A stretch of 64,000 nt of DNA from the NCBI RefSeq assembly GCF_016649425.1, contig NZ_JADRCR010000002.1:735131-799130 (forward strand). Direction: 5' to 3'. A program made the translations under genes and the position numbers. Positions 24,204-32,883 of the stretch are shown here, piece by piece. Under the pieces are notes generated by a model. The model searched no databases. It was not told the DNA's origin and was given only the letters and a program-made list of their open reading frames with translations. The stretch is from Limnobaculum allomyrinae (GTDB lineage Bacteria > Pseudomonadota > Gammaproteobacteria > Enterobacterales > Enterobacteriaceae). Position 1 is the stretch's first letter. The number at the start of each line of letters is the position of its first letter.

Positions 24204-25600
24204 GATGACTCCTTGTTACCTAAGGTCTCTTTTAATTCGTTACAGCTATCAAAGAACGAGGGTTCCCATTCCTGAGCGGATAACTGAGTTGTCCTGTGGA
24301 TTAAATTTTCCAGCTGGTGTTTGGCTATTTTGTGACATCCCGCCTGTCTGAGCAGTTGAATGGTGCTGAGCTGGCTATAGGAGAGTGAACGCGGTTCGTC
24401 GCTGGCGGCCTGCTCTAAACTGTCCAACGCAGCCTGTAATCCTTCGGTACTAAATAATGCCAGCGCCTGTTCATACTCTTCATTGGCTGCCTGACGGCTC
24501 TCTTTTTGGCTAAACCACTTTTGGGTTTTCTCATTCATAAAGGGGGCGCCGTTAGAGAAGCACAGAGACTGGCAGGCAGGAAAACGTGCCAGAAAATACT
24601 TCAGCTCGTTGCGAATGATATCCGCAATCTCCGAATGGCCTAACTTGTCAGCGATACGAGCTGACAGATAATGGCCGTCAAACCAGTAAGGGGAGTAGGC
24701 GATAGTATTTTCCACTTTGGCCCATAAGGCATAACTGGCCTGACTGAATTCCCGATCGAATTCGCTGATTTTTTCTGCCGGTAATGGTGGAACGGTAGTG
24801 ACCTGGTTACCTGCCGCCGGAGGAACGGAGGCATTAAACCAGATAGCATGACGCCGCAGCTGAAAACAGAGCGGTGTGCTAAACGATCTTTCCGCTTCAA
24901 TTTCGGCAATTTTAAGTAGCGTTTTACTCCAGGCGCGTTCAGATGAATCATCCAGATGAACATGAGGCAGTGGTTTTGGTGTAGCCGTTGATTGTGCCTG
25001 TGGTGCCGAGGGTAATGCGCTATGGCTGGCCGGTGCCGGACTGGTAGTTTGAGCCGCCGGCAGCTCGGTAATGGATGATTTAGCATAACTGACGATTAGC
25101 TTATCCAGCTCTTCACAGAGCGCAGATTCGCTTTGCCATAGCTGTTTAAGGCGAACAAACTCTTTGGTGGATTGTTCTCGTTCTTCTTCAATAGCGGCGG
25201 TGCAAAAAGCCTCTTTCGCATTGCTGAAGCGTTGAATAATCATCTGGGCAATGCGTCGCTTATTCTTTTGCGGGGCAGCGATATCCCAATAGGCTTCAAC
25301 ATAGTCAGCCAATAGCGCAATTGCCAATAGAATACTGGCAGGGCGCTCGCTGCGCTGTAGGGTGTTGGCCAAATGAGCCAGCAGACGAAAGTCTTTCGTT
25401 TCTTCAGCGAATAAATTGAGTATACGATCCTGAACGTCGGCGATATTGACGGTTTCATGGCTAATGGTGCCCAGCTTTGCCATTTCAGAATCAATATATT
25501 CCCAGTCGCTGTTATTTGACGCGATGGCCTGTTCCTGCTGAGCCGGAGGGAGTGGCTTAAGCAGTAAATCGCGCCAGGGATGTTGTGCAATAAATTCCAT
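24200..25600 (-). CDS. tssA: TssA, T6SS tail cap/assembly protein (ImpA/VasJ type)
   Basis: A 466-residue protein with an ImpA_N-type N-terminus (HPWRDLLLKPLPP, LLADYVEAYWDIAAP) and a C-terminal helical half with FDGHYLSARIADKLG and SLSYSQLSTIQLLRQAGC, typical of the VasJ/EvfE-type TssA. TssA primes tail assembly at the membrane complex and stays at the distal end of the growing sheath. A Pro/Ala/Ser linker near residues 180-210 separates the two domains. It lies between tagO (7 bp gap) and tssM (4 bp overlap). Together with the VasL-like gene at 19269, the cluster carries two TssA-family members, a known arrangement in enterobacterial T6SS clusters. Confidence 0.85.
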   Translation of the reverse strand: MEFIAQHPWRDLLLKPLPPAQQEQAIASNNSDWEYIDSEMAKLGTISHETVNIADVQDRILNLFAEETKDFRLLAHLANTLQRSERPASILLAIALLADYVEAYWDIAAPQKNKRRIAQMIIQRFSNAKEAFCTAAIEEEREQSTKEFVRLKQLWQSESALCEELDKLIVSYAKSSITELPAAQTTSPAPASHSALPSAPQAQSTATPKPLPHVHLDDSSERAWSKTLLKIAEIEAERSFSTPLCFQLRRHAIWFNASVPPAAGNQVTTVPPLPAEKISEFDREFSQASYALWAKVENTIAYSPYWFDGHYLSARIADKLGHSEIADIIRNELKYFLARFPACQSLCFSNGAPFMNEKTQKWFSQKESRQAANEEYEQALALFSTEGLQAALDSLEQAASDEPRSLSYSQLSTIQLLRQAGCHKIAKHQLENLIHRTTQLSAQEWEPSFFDSCNELKETLGNKESS

Positions 25601-25607
25601 GGCTAAT

Positions 25608-26294
25608 TTACCATCTGCATGCTTGTCGAAGGGGGGCTATCTCTTTCGATAATCCAGAGATTGGGAAAGAAAGCCCGTTTAATGCCGGGTTTTCTGATTC
25701 GATCAGCAGTGTTTCTGCATTCAGCAACCGTGATATTTCAGAGATGCCAGGCAACCCGCGACTGCTTTCCAGCAGCAGTCCATTATCACGAATAAACCAG
25801 TGGGAGCGAAACGACACCCCGGTATTGGTTTTCAGCAGGATATCGCTCTCCTGTTTATTGGATAGCGGAGTAAAAAACGCAATTTGCATACGCGTGATGT
25901 TGTCCTGACAGCTGAAAATAAGAACCGGCCGGGGAGGTTTCGTCCCCAGCGCTGGTGTGGTAATAATGACCTCTGGCGACAGTGCTCCTTCGGCACTGGA
26001 AACCAAAAATCCGGTTGAGTGTGGCTCCCGCTGTTTTTCCAGCGTCAGCGCCTTTTTTACCGTATCGCTACGTTCAGATTCGCCGGCTTGTGGTGCAGCG
26101 CCTTCCTGTGTTTTAAACAGCGCGTCATAACAGGCTAAACGCAGCAGAGGAGACTGCTCATTACGGCACTGGAACATACTTTTCTCCAGTCCTGCGGCGT
26201 CTTTGAGTTGAGGCTGCGGAGTAACGGAGAAAGAGACCAGCGAAACCAATATGGCCAACGGCCATTGAACAGGAGAAAGCCCGGCTATTCGCAT
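25608..26294 (-). CDS. tagO: T6SS-associated TagO/VasI family protein
   Basis: A 228-residue exported protein. The hydrophobic N-terminal segment (WPLAILVSLVSFSV) should act as a signal sequence. The conserved CRNEQSPLLRLACYDALF motif just after it, with two Cys that may form a disulfide, is the hallmark of the VasI/TagO family. A beta-rich C-terminal domain follows, including ITTPALGTKPPRPVLIF and SHWFIRDNGLLLES. Family members are [11 protein letters not shown] accessory proteins of T6SS clusters. The gene overlaps the 3' end of clpV by 10 bp and precedes tssA, so all three are probably translated from one mRNA. The family call is good; the precise function is not established. Confidence 0.8.
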   Translation of the reverse strand: MRIAGLSPVQWPLAILVSLVSFSVTPQPQLKDAAGLEKSMFQCRNEQSPLLRLACYDALFKTQEGAAPQAGESERSDTVKKALTLEKQREPHSTGFLVSSAEGALSPEVIITTPALGTKPPRPVLIFSCQDNITRMQIAFFTPLSNKQESDILLKTNTGVSFRSHWFIRDNGLLLESSRGLPGISEISRLLNAETLLIESENPALNGLSFPISGLSKEIAPLRQACRW

Positions 26295-28996
26295 ATCGGC
26301 TCCTCACCTACATAGGAGATAAATTGGTTATCTTCTATGCTGAAACGAACGTAATCGATAGGTTCATTGGCCGCCATTTTGTTGAGCAATTGCAGGGAGA
26401 CTGGCGGTAGCAGTTGGCCATCGATAATCGATTCCAGCATCCGGGCACCGTTTTCAGAGCGAGTGGCTCTGGCAATGATTTGTTCATGAACATCATCGTC
26501 AAATACTACCGATGCGCCAAATTTGCCCTGTAGCGTTTTTTCCAGCTTATGCAGTTTGCCCTGAACAATAACCGTCAGAACCTCTTTCGATAGCGGAAGA
26601 TAAGGCACGATTTCCATACGCGCCAGCAGAGCAGGTTTAAAGAAATCAGCTAACTCTTTATACAGGCGATCGTTAATCTCTTCCGGCTGGTTGGCATACT
26701 CCACAATGGTTTGATAACCAAGGTTAGAGGTCAGGAAGAACACAATGTTTTTGCAGTCAATAATTCGGCCTTCGCCATCTGCCAGTTCGCCTTTATCAAA
26801 CGCCTGATAGAACAGATTCAACACGTCCGGATGGGCTTTTTCCACTTCGTCCAGCAGCACGACGGAATAGGGTTTTTGACGAATGCTTTCAGTCAGAATA
26901 CCGCCTTCACCGTAACCCACATAGCCCGGAGGCGAACCAATCAGGCGCGAAACGGTATGTTTCTCCTGATACTCCGACATATTGATGGTGGTCAGATACT
27001 GGCGGCCGCCAAACATCAGTTCGGCTATCTGAATCACTGATTCGGTTTTACCTACCCCGCTGGGGCCAACCAGCAAAAATGCCCCCAGAGGACGACCAGC
27101 CCGGCGTAAGTCAGCACGGGCAGTGAGCAGATGCTTATGCAGGTTCTCAATGGCCAAATCCTGACCTTTAATTTCCACGCTGAGGTATTTAGGTAGTTCG
27201 GTAACAATAGACAGCTCATTCTGTGAAATTCGATTAAGTGGAACCCCTGTCCATTCGGCAATCACGGAGGAGATCTGCTTTTTATCCACGTGAGGGGAAA
27301 CCAACAGCTCTTCTTTTTGTAGTTCGACTAACTCAATGTTTAGCAGAGTGAGTTCTTCCAGCAATGCCTGTTCGGTTTGAGCTGCGTCATGGTTACTCTC
27401 TTGCTCTGAGTTCTCAGACGTTGCTTCTGTCTCTGTCTCTGTCTCTGTTTCCGTCAGCGTGTTAGCCTGAGGTTCTGCCGGAGACAGTAAAATCCCTCTG
27501 AGTTCAATAATCCGATGTACCAGCGTTTGCTGTTTCTGCCACAGCGCGTTGATACGCTCGAGCTGTTTTTGTGCATCTTCACATAATGCTCTTAACGCGC
27601 TGATGCGTGAGGCATTATCTTTCAGACCCAGACGATGTTCTCGTTCCAGTAAATCAATCTCTTCATTTAGCTGGTGTAGCGTGTTTTCCAGTACCGAAAC
27701 CTGCCGGGGAGGAGAGGTCAAATTTATGGCAATGCGCGCACAGGCGGTATCCAGTACATCGATGGCTTTATCCGGCAGTTGACGACCGGAGATATAGCGA
27801 GAACTCAGGTAGGCAGCTGCCTGCAACGCATCATCATCAATCAGAACCCCATGGGATTCTTCATAGATTTTACGTAATCCGCGCATGATGATAACGGCTT
27901 CATCAGCGGTGGGTTCCGTAACCTTAACCAACTGGAAACGACGGGACAGGGCGGCATCTTTTTCAAAGTATTTTTTGTATTCGCTCCAGGTGGTGGCCGC
28001 GATGGTTTTGAGTTCACCTCGTGCCAGAGCAGGTTTCAACAGGTTAGAAACGTCCAGCCCGCCCTGTTGGTTACCGGCACCAATTAAGGTATGGGCTTCA
28101 TCAATAAACAGAATCACTGGCGTAGGGTAGTGTGTCACTTCAGACATAATGCCTTTGAAGCGTTTTTCAAATTCACCTTTAACCGAAGCTCCGGCCTGAA
28201 GCGCACCTAAATCAAGGGACATGATTTGAGTGCCGCGCAGCTTATCCGGTACTCGGTCAAGAGCAATTCTGATAGCCAGACCTTCGATTAAGGCACTTTT
28301 ACCCACACCGGCATCACCAACCACAATCGGGTTATTTTTTCTGCGGCGGGAAAGGATATCCACCATCAGGTCGATTTCTTTATCGCGACCCAGTACCGGA
28401 TCCAACTTGCCATCAATGGCCTGTTGGGTGAAGTTAGTGGCATATTTACCCAATAGCGAAGCTTCACCGCCGCTGGCATCACCGGCACCAAGAGTTCTGC
28501 CGGTCGGCTTTTCGGCTACGCTTTCTGCGGAACCGGCAGTCCAGTGGTGGAATTGGTTTTGCAGCAAGTCTTTGTTAATTTGCGTGAGCAACTGCGCCAC
28601 CGGTTTTGACACATAGCGATTAGGGCTGTGCAGCAATGCCAGTAAGATAACGCCGGTACGCAGGTTACTCTCTTTTAGTTCTGCGCTGCCAAGCAACAGA
28701 GCATCTTGCAATAGTTCAACTAAGAGAGGGGAGAAACTGGGGGTAGTTTGTCCCTGTTGGGCGTTATCCACCGGAGTTTGTTCCAATAGCTGGCGCAGGC
28801 TTTCGGGTTCAATATTGGCTTTAGATAAAATTTGCCGAATATCACAGAGTACAGTTTCCAGGCTCTGCAACAGAAAGTGCGATACGGTAATTTCGGAACT
28901 TTGTGAGTTCACGCAGATTGCAGCAGTACTTTCAAAGATATGTCGGCTAACGGGATTTAGCTGTTGGATTAATTTTGGCAGTTCAATACGGATCAT
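26285..28996 (-). CDS. clpV: TssH/ClpV, AAA+ ATPase that disassembles the contracted sheath
   Basis: A 903-residue class-2 Clp ATPase. An N-domain (1-150) would recognise the contracted TssBC sheath. The first AAA+ module has Walker A GDAGVGKS at 227-234 and Walker [16 protein letters not shown]. The coiled-coil middle domain contains an unusual acidic insertion, [16 protein letters not shown], near residues 513-530. The second AAA+ module has GPSGVGKT and [15 protein letters not shown], and the C-terminal D2-small domain ends the protein. All catalytic motifs are intact. The insertion is encoded by a (TCTGTC)n microsatellite. ClpV uses ATP to pull TssC out of contracted sheaths so subunits can be reused. 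It is followed by tagO (10 bp overlap) and preceded by tssL (12 bp gap). Confidence 0.96.
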   Translation of the reverse strand: MIRIELPKLIQQLNPVSRHIFESTAAICVNSQSSEITVSHFLLQSLETVLCDIRQILSKANIEPESLRQLLEQTPVDNAQQGQTTPSFSPLLVELLQDALLLGSAELKESNLRTGVILLALLHSPNRYVSKPVAQLLTQINKDLLQNQFHHWTAGSAESVAEKPTGRTLGAGDASGGEASLLGKYATNFTQQAIDGKLDPVLGRDKEIDLMVDILSRRRKNNPIVVGDAGVGKSALIEGLAIRIALDRVPDKLRGTQIMSLDLGALQAGASVKGEFEKRFKGIMSEVTHYPTPVILFIDEAHTLIGAGNQQGGLDVSNLLKPALARGELKTIAATTWSEYKKYFEKDAALSRRFQLVKVTEPTADEAVIIMRGLRKIYEESHGVLIDDDALQAAAYLSSRYISGRQLPDKAIDVLDTACARIAINLTSPPRQVSVLENTLHQLNEEIDLLEREHRLGLKDNASRISALRALCEDAQKQLERINALWQKQQTLVHRIIELRGILLSPAEPQANTLTETETETETEATSENSEQESNHDAAQTEQALLEELTLLNIELVELQKEELLVSPHVDKKQISSVIAEWTGVPLNRISQNELSIVTELPKYLSVEIKGQDLAIENLHKHLLTARADLRRAGRPLGAFLLVGPSGVGKTESVIQIAELMFGGRQYLTTINMSEYQEKHTVSRLIGSPPGYVGYGEGGILTESIRQKPYSVVLLDEVEKAHPDVLNLFYQAFDKGELADGEGRIIDCKNIVFFLTSNLGYQTIVEYANQPEEINDRLYKELADFFKPALLARMEIVPYLPLSKEVLTVIVQGKLHKLEKTLQGKFGASVVFDDDVHEQIIARATRSENGARMLESIIDGQLLPPVSLQLLNKMAANEPIDYVRFSIEDNQFISYVGEEPICE
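27426..27449. repeat. Hexamer microsatellite (TCTGTC)x4 inside clpV
   Basis: Four tandem copies of a 6-bp unit (the last one imperfect) encode the alternating Glu/Thr run of the ClpV middle domain. Because the unit is two codons, changes in copy number keep the frame and only lengthen or shorten the acidic linker. Confidence 0.85.
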
Positions 28997-29008
28997 CGCT
29001 AATTCCTT

Positions 29009-29773
29009 TTATTTAAGCAGCATATTCAGTTGTTCTAAAATACTGGCGCTTTGCGAATTAAGTTTGGACAGGTAGATAAAATAGGCCAGTAGCAGAATGC
29101 CTACCGCACCAATGACAATGTGGCGGGTGGTCAACTGTTTGGGTAAAAAGTAGCGGGCAGGTTTTTTAGCACCCATATGCAGACGGGTTGATGCAGGCTC
29201 GCCATTGAGTGATTGCAACAGACTTTGCAACCGACGGAATAGTCGTTCAAATTCATCGTTGTTGGCATTCTGCACTTTGTAACGGCCGCGGAAACCCAGA
29301 CCAAAGCACAGATAAATAAATTCCAGCATATCTTTGTAGCGTTTAGGTTCATTCATTAAACGCTCAGTAATCTGGAATACCCGCTCACCGCCCCAGCCTT
29401 CATTATGAAAGTGAATGAGCAGCGATTTGTGGCTCCAGTATTTGGCCAGTGATGAGTCGGCACTCATCACGCATTCATCAATAAAAGTACAGAGCACATA
29501 GCGGAACGTCACAATTGAACCGGGCTCATAGCCCTCCATTTCTAAAAACTGTTCAATGCTTTCGATATCAGTTTGAACCTGACGATACAGGTAGTCAGGC
29601 TCCGGAAGATCCACCGAGAGATCCTGCATACGCAGGATCATGCCCAACAGCGGCGTGGCAGCATCAATAATCGGGTTAACATTGCGCCCGCGCAGGGTTA
29701 ATGAGTACTGTTCCAGCTTGTTCAAATAGCGGCTGGACTGGTCGGCTCCGTGCCATAGCGGCTGTTCACTCAT
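29009..29773 (-). CDS. tssL: TssL (DotU/IcmH), inner-membrane T6SS component
   Basis: A 254-residue TssL of the short type. The cytoplasmic DotU domain has NPIIDAATPLLGMILRM, VLCTFIDECVM, the conserved WGGERVFQI segment and LEFIYLCFGLGFRGRY. A single C-terminal transmembrane helix (IVIGAVGILLLAYFIYLS, about 220-237) follows, with only a short [11 protein letters not shown] tail (about 17 residues). There is no OmpA-type peptidoglycan-binding domain, so cell-wall anchoring would need another protein. TssL dimerises and links TssM to the baseplate through TssK and TssE. The start codon region overlaps the tssK stop at 29773, so the two are translationally coupled. Confidence 0.94.
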   Translation of the reverse strand: MSEQPLWHGADQSSRYLNKLEQYSLTLRGRNVNPIIDAATPLLGMILRMQDLSVDLPEPDYLYRQVQTDIESIEQFLEMEGYEPGSIVTFRYVLCTFIDECVMSADSSLAKYWSHKSLLIHFHNEGWGGERVFQITERLMNEPKRYKDMLEFIYLCFGLGFRGRYKVQNANNDEFERLFRRLQSLLQSLNGEPASTRLHMGAKKPARYFLPKQLTTRHIVIGAVGILLLAYFIYLSKLNSQSASILEQLNMLLK

Positions 29774-31116
29774 TATTTACTCCTTACTGCCCAGAATTGC
29801 AGGTCAAGCTCAGGGAAATTACCGGCAACGTGGAAAGCAATGCTGTTTGACTTGATAACCTCTTCCCATTCCGCTGCCTGACTGTCCAGTTGGAAATAGA
29901 TGTATCCTGCATGGAATGGCAGTTGAGGCGGTGCGGCAGACAGTGGGGTAAGCGGAATACCCGGTAGCTGCACGCGAACCAGATGTTCGATTTTGGTTGG
30001 GGTCGAAATTTTAGTTTGCTGTACAAACAGGCGAATAAGCTGATCCTGAGGTAGCTGTGCTTTGACGGCCAGTACGAAGTTAGCGGTTCTTAACAGTTCT
30101 ACATCGTTGATTACCCCGGTATGTACACCGCTGCGATCGACCAGTGGAATTGGAACCGCTCTTGGTGTCAGAACAATGCTTAATGCCAAACGGGTTTTCA
30201 GGATTAAATCTTTGAAGGTACGGGTCAGGTCATCATGGTTATACAGTTGGAAATCCTGGGCTGTTTTCGACTCAGAGGTAAATGTCATTAACTCTGAACA
30301 GGTTTTGGTCAGCATCAAATACAGGGTTTCCGGATGCACGATCTGAGTGTGAGCCAGATGGCGGTAGGTTGGTTTGGCAGAGTTTAGCAACTGCAACATT
30401 AAGAATTCAGCCACGCCGGATATTCCTTGTTGAGTCGGAGAACCAATTTTATCCGACAGTTGCCTTGCCCGTTCCGCTACCAGGTTTGCCACTTCCTCCA
30501 GAAAAGTTTGCAGATGCTGGGCTACCCGAACTTTAGAAATGGTAGGAATAAAGGTTTCATCCAGCGTTAACATACCATCGGCACCCACTTCTTTTATGCG
30601 GCACAGCGGCAGCAGTGTGTAGGCACTCAGGTTGTCGGAACCTCTAATCAAACGAGGAGCCAGACGGGCAATGCTCACCTGTACATAGTTCCCGTTTTGG
30701 GTATGTAAATCCCTGATCTGATGCGGATGATGTTTAAAACGAGATATTTCAGACAGGTTATCCGAGTCATGATGGATCTCCGTAATCGCATCGCTAACAA
30801 TCGGTAGCGCCAGATAGATATCACGGCTATCGGTGCTGGGAATATCACGGATCTCAATTGGCTGAGGGGGAATATCTTCAAAAGGAATATCGAACAGAGT
30901 TCCGTCCGGCATGACGCCTGCCGCATCGGTAATACTGACGCGCCCTAGTTTCAACATCTCATGGTCAATAGCGAGTCTGCTGAAGCCATAAGCGTAATTG
31001 ACCGCGGCATCCACTCTGCCATGAACTAAATAATCAATGTGTCTCTGCTGTTGTTGCAGATGCTGTGGCGCTATTGAAAGCCCTTCACGCCAAATTACGC
31101 GATTCTTATTTGCCAT
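29773..31116 (-). CDS. tssK: TssK, T6SS baseplate-to-membrane complex connector
   Basis: A 447-residue TssK. The N-terminus (NRVIWREGLSIAPQHLQQQQ) and the following VHGRVDAAVNYAYGFSRLAID are diagnostic of the family. The LPLCRIKEV segment and C-terminal head (LPGIPLTPLSAAP, YIYFQLDSQAAEWEEV) are also present. TssK trimers bind the TssF2G wedge on one side and TssL/TssM on the other, docking the baseplate to the membrane complex. The length is typical and no defects are visible. The gene sits between tssJ (about 9 bp gap) and tssL (1-base overlap). Confidence 0.95.
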   Translation of the reverse strand: MANKNRVIWREGLSIAPQHLQQQQRHIDYLVHGRVDAAVNYAYGFSRLAIDHEMLKLGRVSITDAAGVMPDGTLFDIPFEDIPPQPIEIRDIPSTDSRDIYLALPIVSDAITEIHHDSDNLSEISRFKHHPHQIRDLHTQNGNYVQVSIARLAPRLIRGSDNLSAYTLLPLCRIKEVGADGMLTLDETFIPTISKVRVAQHLQTFLEEVANLVAERARQLSDKIGSPTQQGISGVAEFLMLQLLNSAKPTYRHLAHTQIVHPETLYLMLTKTCSELMTFTSESKTAQDFQLYNHDDLTRTFKDLILKTRLALSIVLTPRAVPIPLVDRSGVHTGVINDVELLRTANFVLAVKAQLPQDQLIRLFVQQTKISTPTKIEHLVRVQLPGIPLTPLSAAPPQLPFHAGYIYFQLDSQAAEWEEVIKSNSIAFHVAGNFPELDLQFWAVRSK

Positions 31117-31125
31117 GTTATTCCC

Positions 31126-31650
31126 TTAAGATTTCTTTATTTCGACTTCGCCGGCGCGCAAGTGAATCAGTATTTTGTATTTTTTTCCGACCCCATCGAT
31201 ATCAACGATATCCATCCAATACACTTCTCCGGTATCTGAACCGGTATAGTGAGCAATCACTGCCAGAAACTGAGTTTTAGCCTCAATTTTCATTGATTTT
31301 AATGGCTTAAATTGACCCGGCTCCAGCGTGTAGTCCTGATGGTCGATGTAGTTTTTTCCCAGAATTTTATCCAACGGTTCAGTGGCAACTTGGTAGTAAT
31401 CGGTGCTGAGTAACTTTGAGTCATCTTCTAAATAGATCACCTGAATGTCAGTGGGAGAGGCTTCTCCTTCCAGATTCGGGTTAATGTTTTTATCCGCCAG
31501 AAGCGTGAACTCAATTTCGCTGGGGTTCTGGTCCGGGTAACCTACCGGCACGTCCGGATCGGTGACCACGGTATAAACCTTCTTGGAAACTTCACAGCCA
31601 GACAGCATCAGACTGATGAAGATCAGAATTACTGCCCCGATGAGTTTCAT
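31126..31650 (-). CDS. tssJ: TssJ, outer-membrane lipoprotein of the T6SS envelope complex
   Basis: A 174-residue lipoprotein with signal peptide and lipobox (LIGAVILIFISLMLSGC, Cys at 19). The mature part has the TssJ transthyretin-like beta fold: EIEFTLLADKNINPN, PTDIQVIYLEDDSKLL and LKSMKIEAKTQFLAVIAHY. Residues after the Cys (EVSKKV) do not suggest Lol avoidance, so outer-membrane sorting is expected. TssJ binds the [11 protein letters not shown] end of TssM. The gene starts 4 bp inside the end of the FHA C-terminal gene and is followed by tssK. Confidence 0.92.
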   Translation of the reverse strand: MKLIGAVILIFISLMLSGCEVSKKVYTVVTDPDVPVGYPDQNPSEIEFTLLADKNINPNLEGEASPTDIQVIYLEDDSKLLSTDYYQVATEPLDKILGKNYIDHQDYTLEPGQFKPLKSMKIEAKTQFLAVIAHYTGSDTGEVYWMDIVDIDGVGKKYKILIHLRAGEVEIKKS

Positions 31651-32528
31651 AACCGATCCTTTCCATCCAGTTCTTGTTGCAACTGGCGAATGTGCCTGTC
31701 ATAAGACTGTTCGTATATTTCCCAGAATAGTTTTTCAAACCCTTGCTGGCGGTTAGACGTCAGTTCATCAAAGTAGCTGCTGTACATCTCCCAGGCCCAG
31801 TTGCTATCTGGCGCACTTTTTTCATTGGCCCGGCGGTAACGCAGGAAACGGGCGATAAGCGCCTGAGGGGAAAAGGCTTTAAGCAGGGCGGTAAGCGCCT
31901 CGGAAATAGCCATCTGATTGGCACTATGGTGCAGACGAATTTGATTTAGACTTTCAGCGAAAGCGGAAGGTGCTGACAGGTGTACCGGACACTTATCGGT
32001 GGAGTACAACAGATTAAGCATCTCATCGTAGCTCAGCTTAAGGTGGAGCGGGTTATCCTCAATCGGTCTCAGATGTTTATCTGATGAATAGAGATTGGCG
32101 GAGTGCAGCGAGCTTAATCCTTCAATCACGGCTCTGATGCTATAACCAATTTCTTCCAGTAAATCGTAGGCTTCTTTGCTGTCTTTCAGATTAATCGTGT
32201 GTTTCATCCCCTGAAACAGCGGGTTGATCGCCAGATGTGTCAGATCGTTATCCATTGGCATAGCGTCATATCCCTGTTTCTCTTCTAACTGGATGGAGTG
32301 ATCCAGTACATTCTGTGTCGTGACTGTTGGCTGTACGGTGCGCGGTGAATGAGAAATCGGGGCCTGTTCTGAATCCAGTACTTTCATTGGATCGAGAGGC
32401 AGAGATGAAATCACCTGAGTTTGTTGGAATTCTGGCAAAGTCAAATCACCTGAGGATGAACCCGGTTTTCTGGAGAGAATTTCATTAATGGTGTCATGGT
32501 GATTAGCGATGATATCTTCAGGGCGCAT
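31647..32528 (-). CDS. tagH: TagH/Fha-type C-terminal part (split gene, downstream half)
   Basis: A 293-residue product matching the C-terminal helical half of the T6SS FHA-domain protein (TagH/Fha). Motifs include NPLFQGM, EEIGYSIRAVIEGL, CPVHLSAPSAFAESLN and ALTALLKAFSPQALIARF, then the C-terminal FWEIYEQSYDR. In most clusters this is fused to an N-terminal FHA domain. Here the FHA part lies in a different frame just upstream (32441-32881), with an 88-bp overlap. An AGGA about 10 nt before the ATG at 32528 could allow independent initiation, giving two separate proteins. Alternatively this is a simple frameshift. Reading upstream in this frame gives QDPLSMRPEDI, consistent with a former continuous DDIFQDPLSMRPEDI. 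The start codon lies in the loop of a perfect 16-bp inverted repeat. Confidence 0.78.
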   Translation of the reverse strand: MRPEDIIANHHDTINEILSRKPGSSSGDLTLPEFQQTQVISSLPLDPMKVLDSEQAPISHSPRTVQPTVTTQNVLDHSIQLEEKQGYDAMPMDNDLTHLAINPLFQGMKHTINLKDSKEAYDLLEEIGYSIRAVIEGLSSLHSANLYSSDKHLRPIEDNPLHLKLSYDEMLNLLYSTDKCPVHLSAPSAFAESLNQIRLHHSANQMAISEALTALLKAFSPQALIARFLRYRRANEKSAPDSNWAWEMYSSYFDELTSNRQQGFEKLFWEIYEQSYDRHIRQLQQELDGKDRL

Positions 32529-32881
32529 GGATAGCGGGTCCTGAAGATATCATCGGGATTAACCTGAACTTTTATTTTGAAATCAGATAATTTAAGAATA
32601 TCCCCATGCTGTAACCGTACGGGCTTAGCCTTAGCAAACAGGTCAACATCATTCAGGTATAAATCAGGAGCATAAGCGCTGATGCAGAAGTGGGAATCCA
32701 CCATATCAACTTTAGCGTGCAGAGGCTCAATTTGCCCCTTTTGATTTTGAATGGACCAAAAATTGTCAGGATTACTGCCAATGGTTGCACCTTGTGAACC
32801 AATGAGAGTATTACCATGTTTGCCACTGGCAAGGCTGTCGTTATTCAGTATCTGAAGCGTCAGCGTGTTTGAATGATTCAT
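32441..32881 (-). CDS. tagH: FHA-domain N-terminal part of TagH/Fha (split gene, upstream half)
   Basis: The ATG at 32881 (MNHSNTLTL) is chosen because AGGAG stands 5-6 nt before it and it follows the tssG stop by only a few bases; a longer upstream frame has no such support. The product is an FHA domain: GATIGSNPDNFWSI (with the usual Gly-Ser pair), IEPLHAKVDM, FCISAYAPDLYLND and VRLQHGDILKLSDFKIKV. FHA domains bind phosphothreonine, and in T6SS they act with PpkA/PppA-type kinases or as baseplate adaptors; no kinase gene is seen nearby. After NPDDIF the frame departs from homology and runs about 30 more unrelated residues to a stop inside the next gene. The intact protein should have continued into the 31647-32528 frame. 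Confidence 0.78.
   Translation of the reverse strand: MNHSNTLTLQILNNDSLASGKHGNTLIGSQGATIGSNPDNFWSIQNQKGQIEPLHAKVDMVDSHFCISAYAPDLYLNDVDLFAKAKPVRLQHGDILKLSDFKIKVQVNPDDIFRTRYPCALKISSLITMTPLMKFSPENRVHPQVI
32507..32555. repeat. Perfect 16-bp inverted repeat at the tagH frame break
   Basis: Arms cgatgatatcttcagg (32507-32522) and cctgaagatatcatcg (32540-32555) flank a 17-bp spacer. The spacer holds the start codon of the downstream tagH half (32526-32528). The frame change between the two tagH halves falls in one arm. The mRNA would fold into a strong hairpin presenting the start codon in the loop. Confidence 0.9.
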
Positions 32882-32883
32882 AA

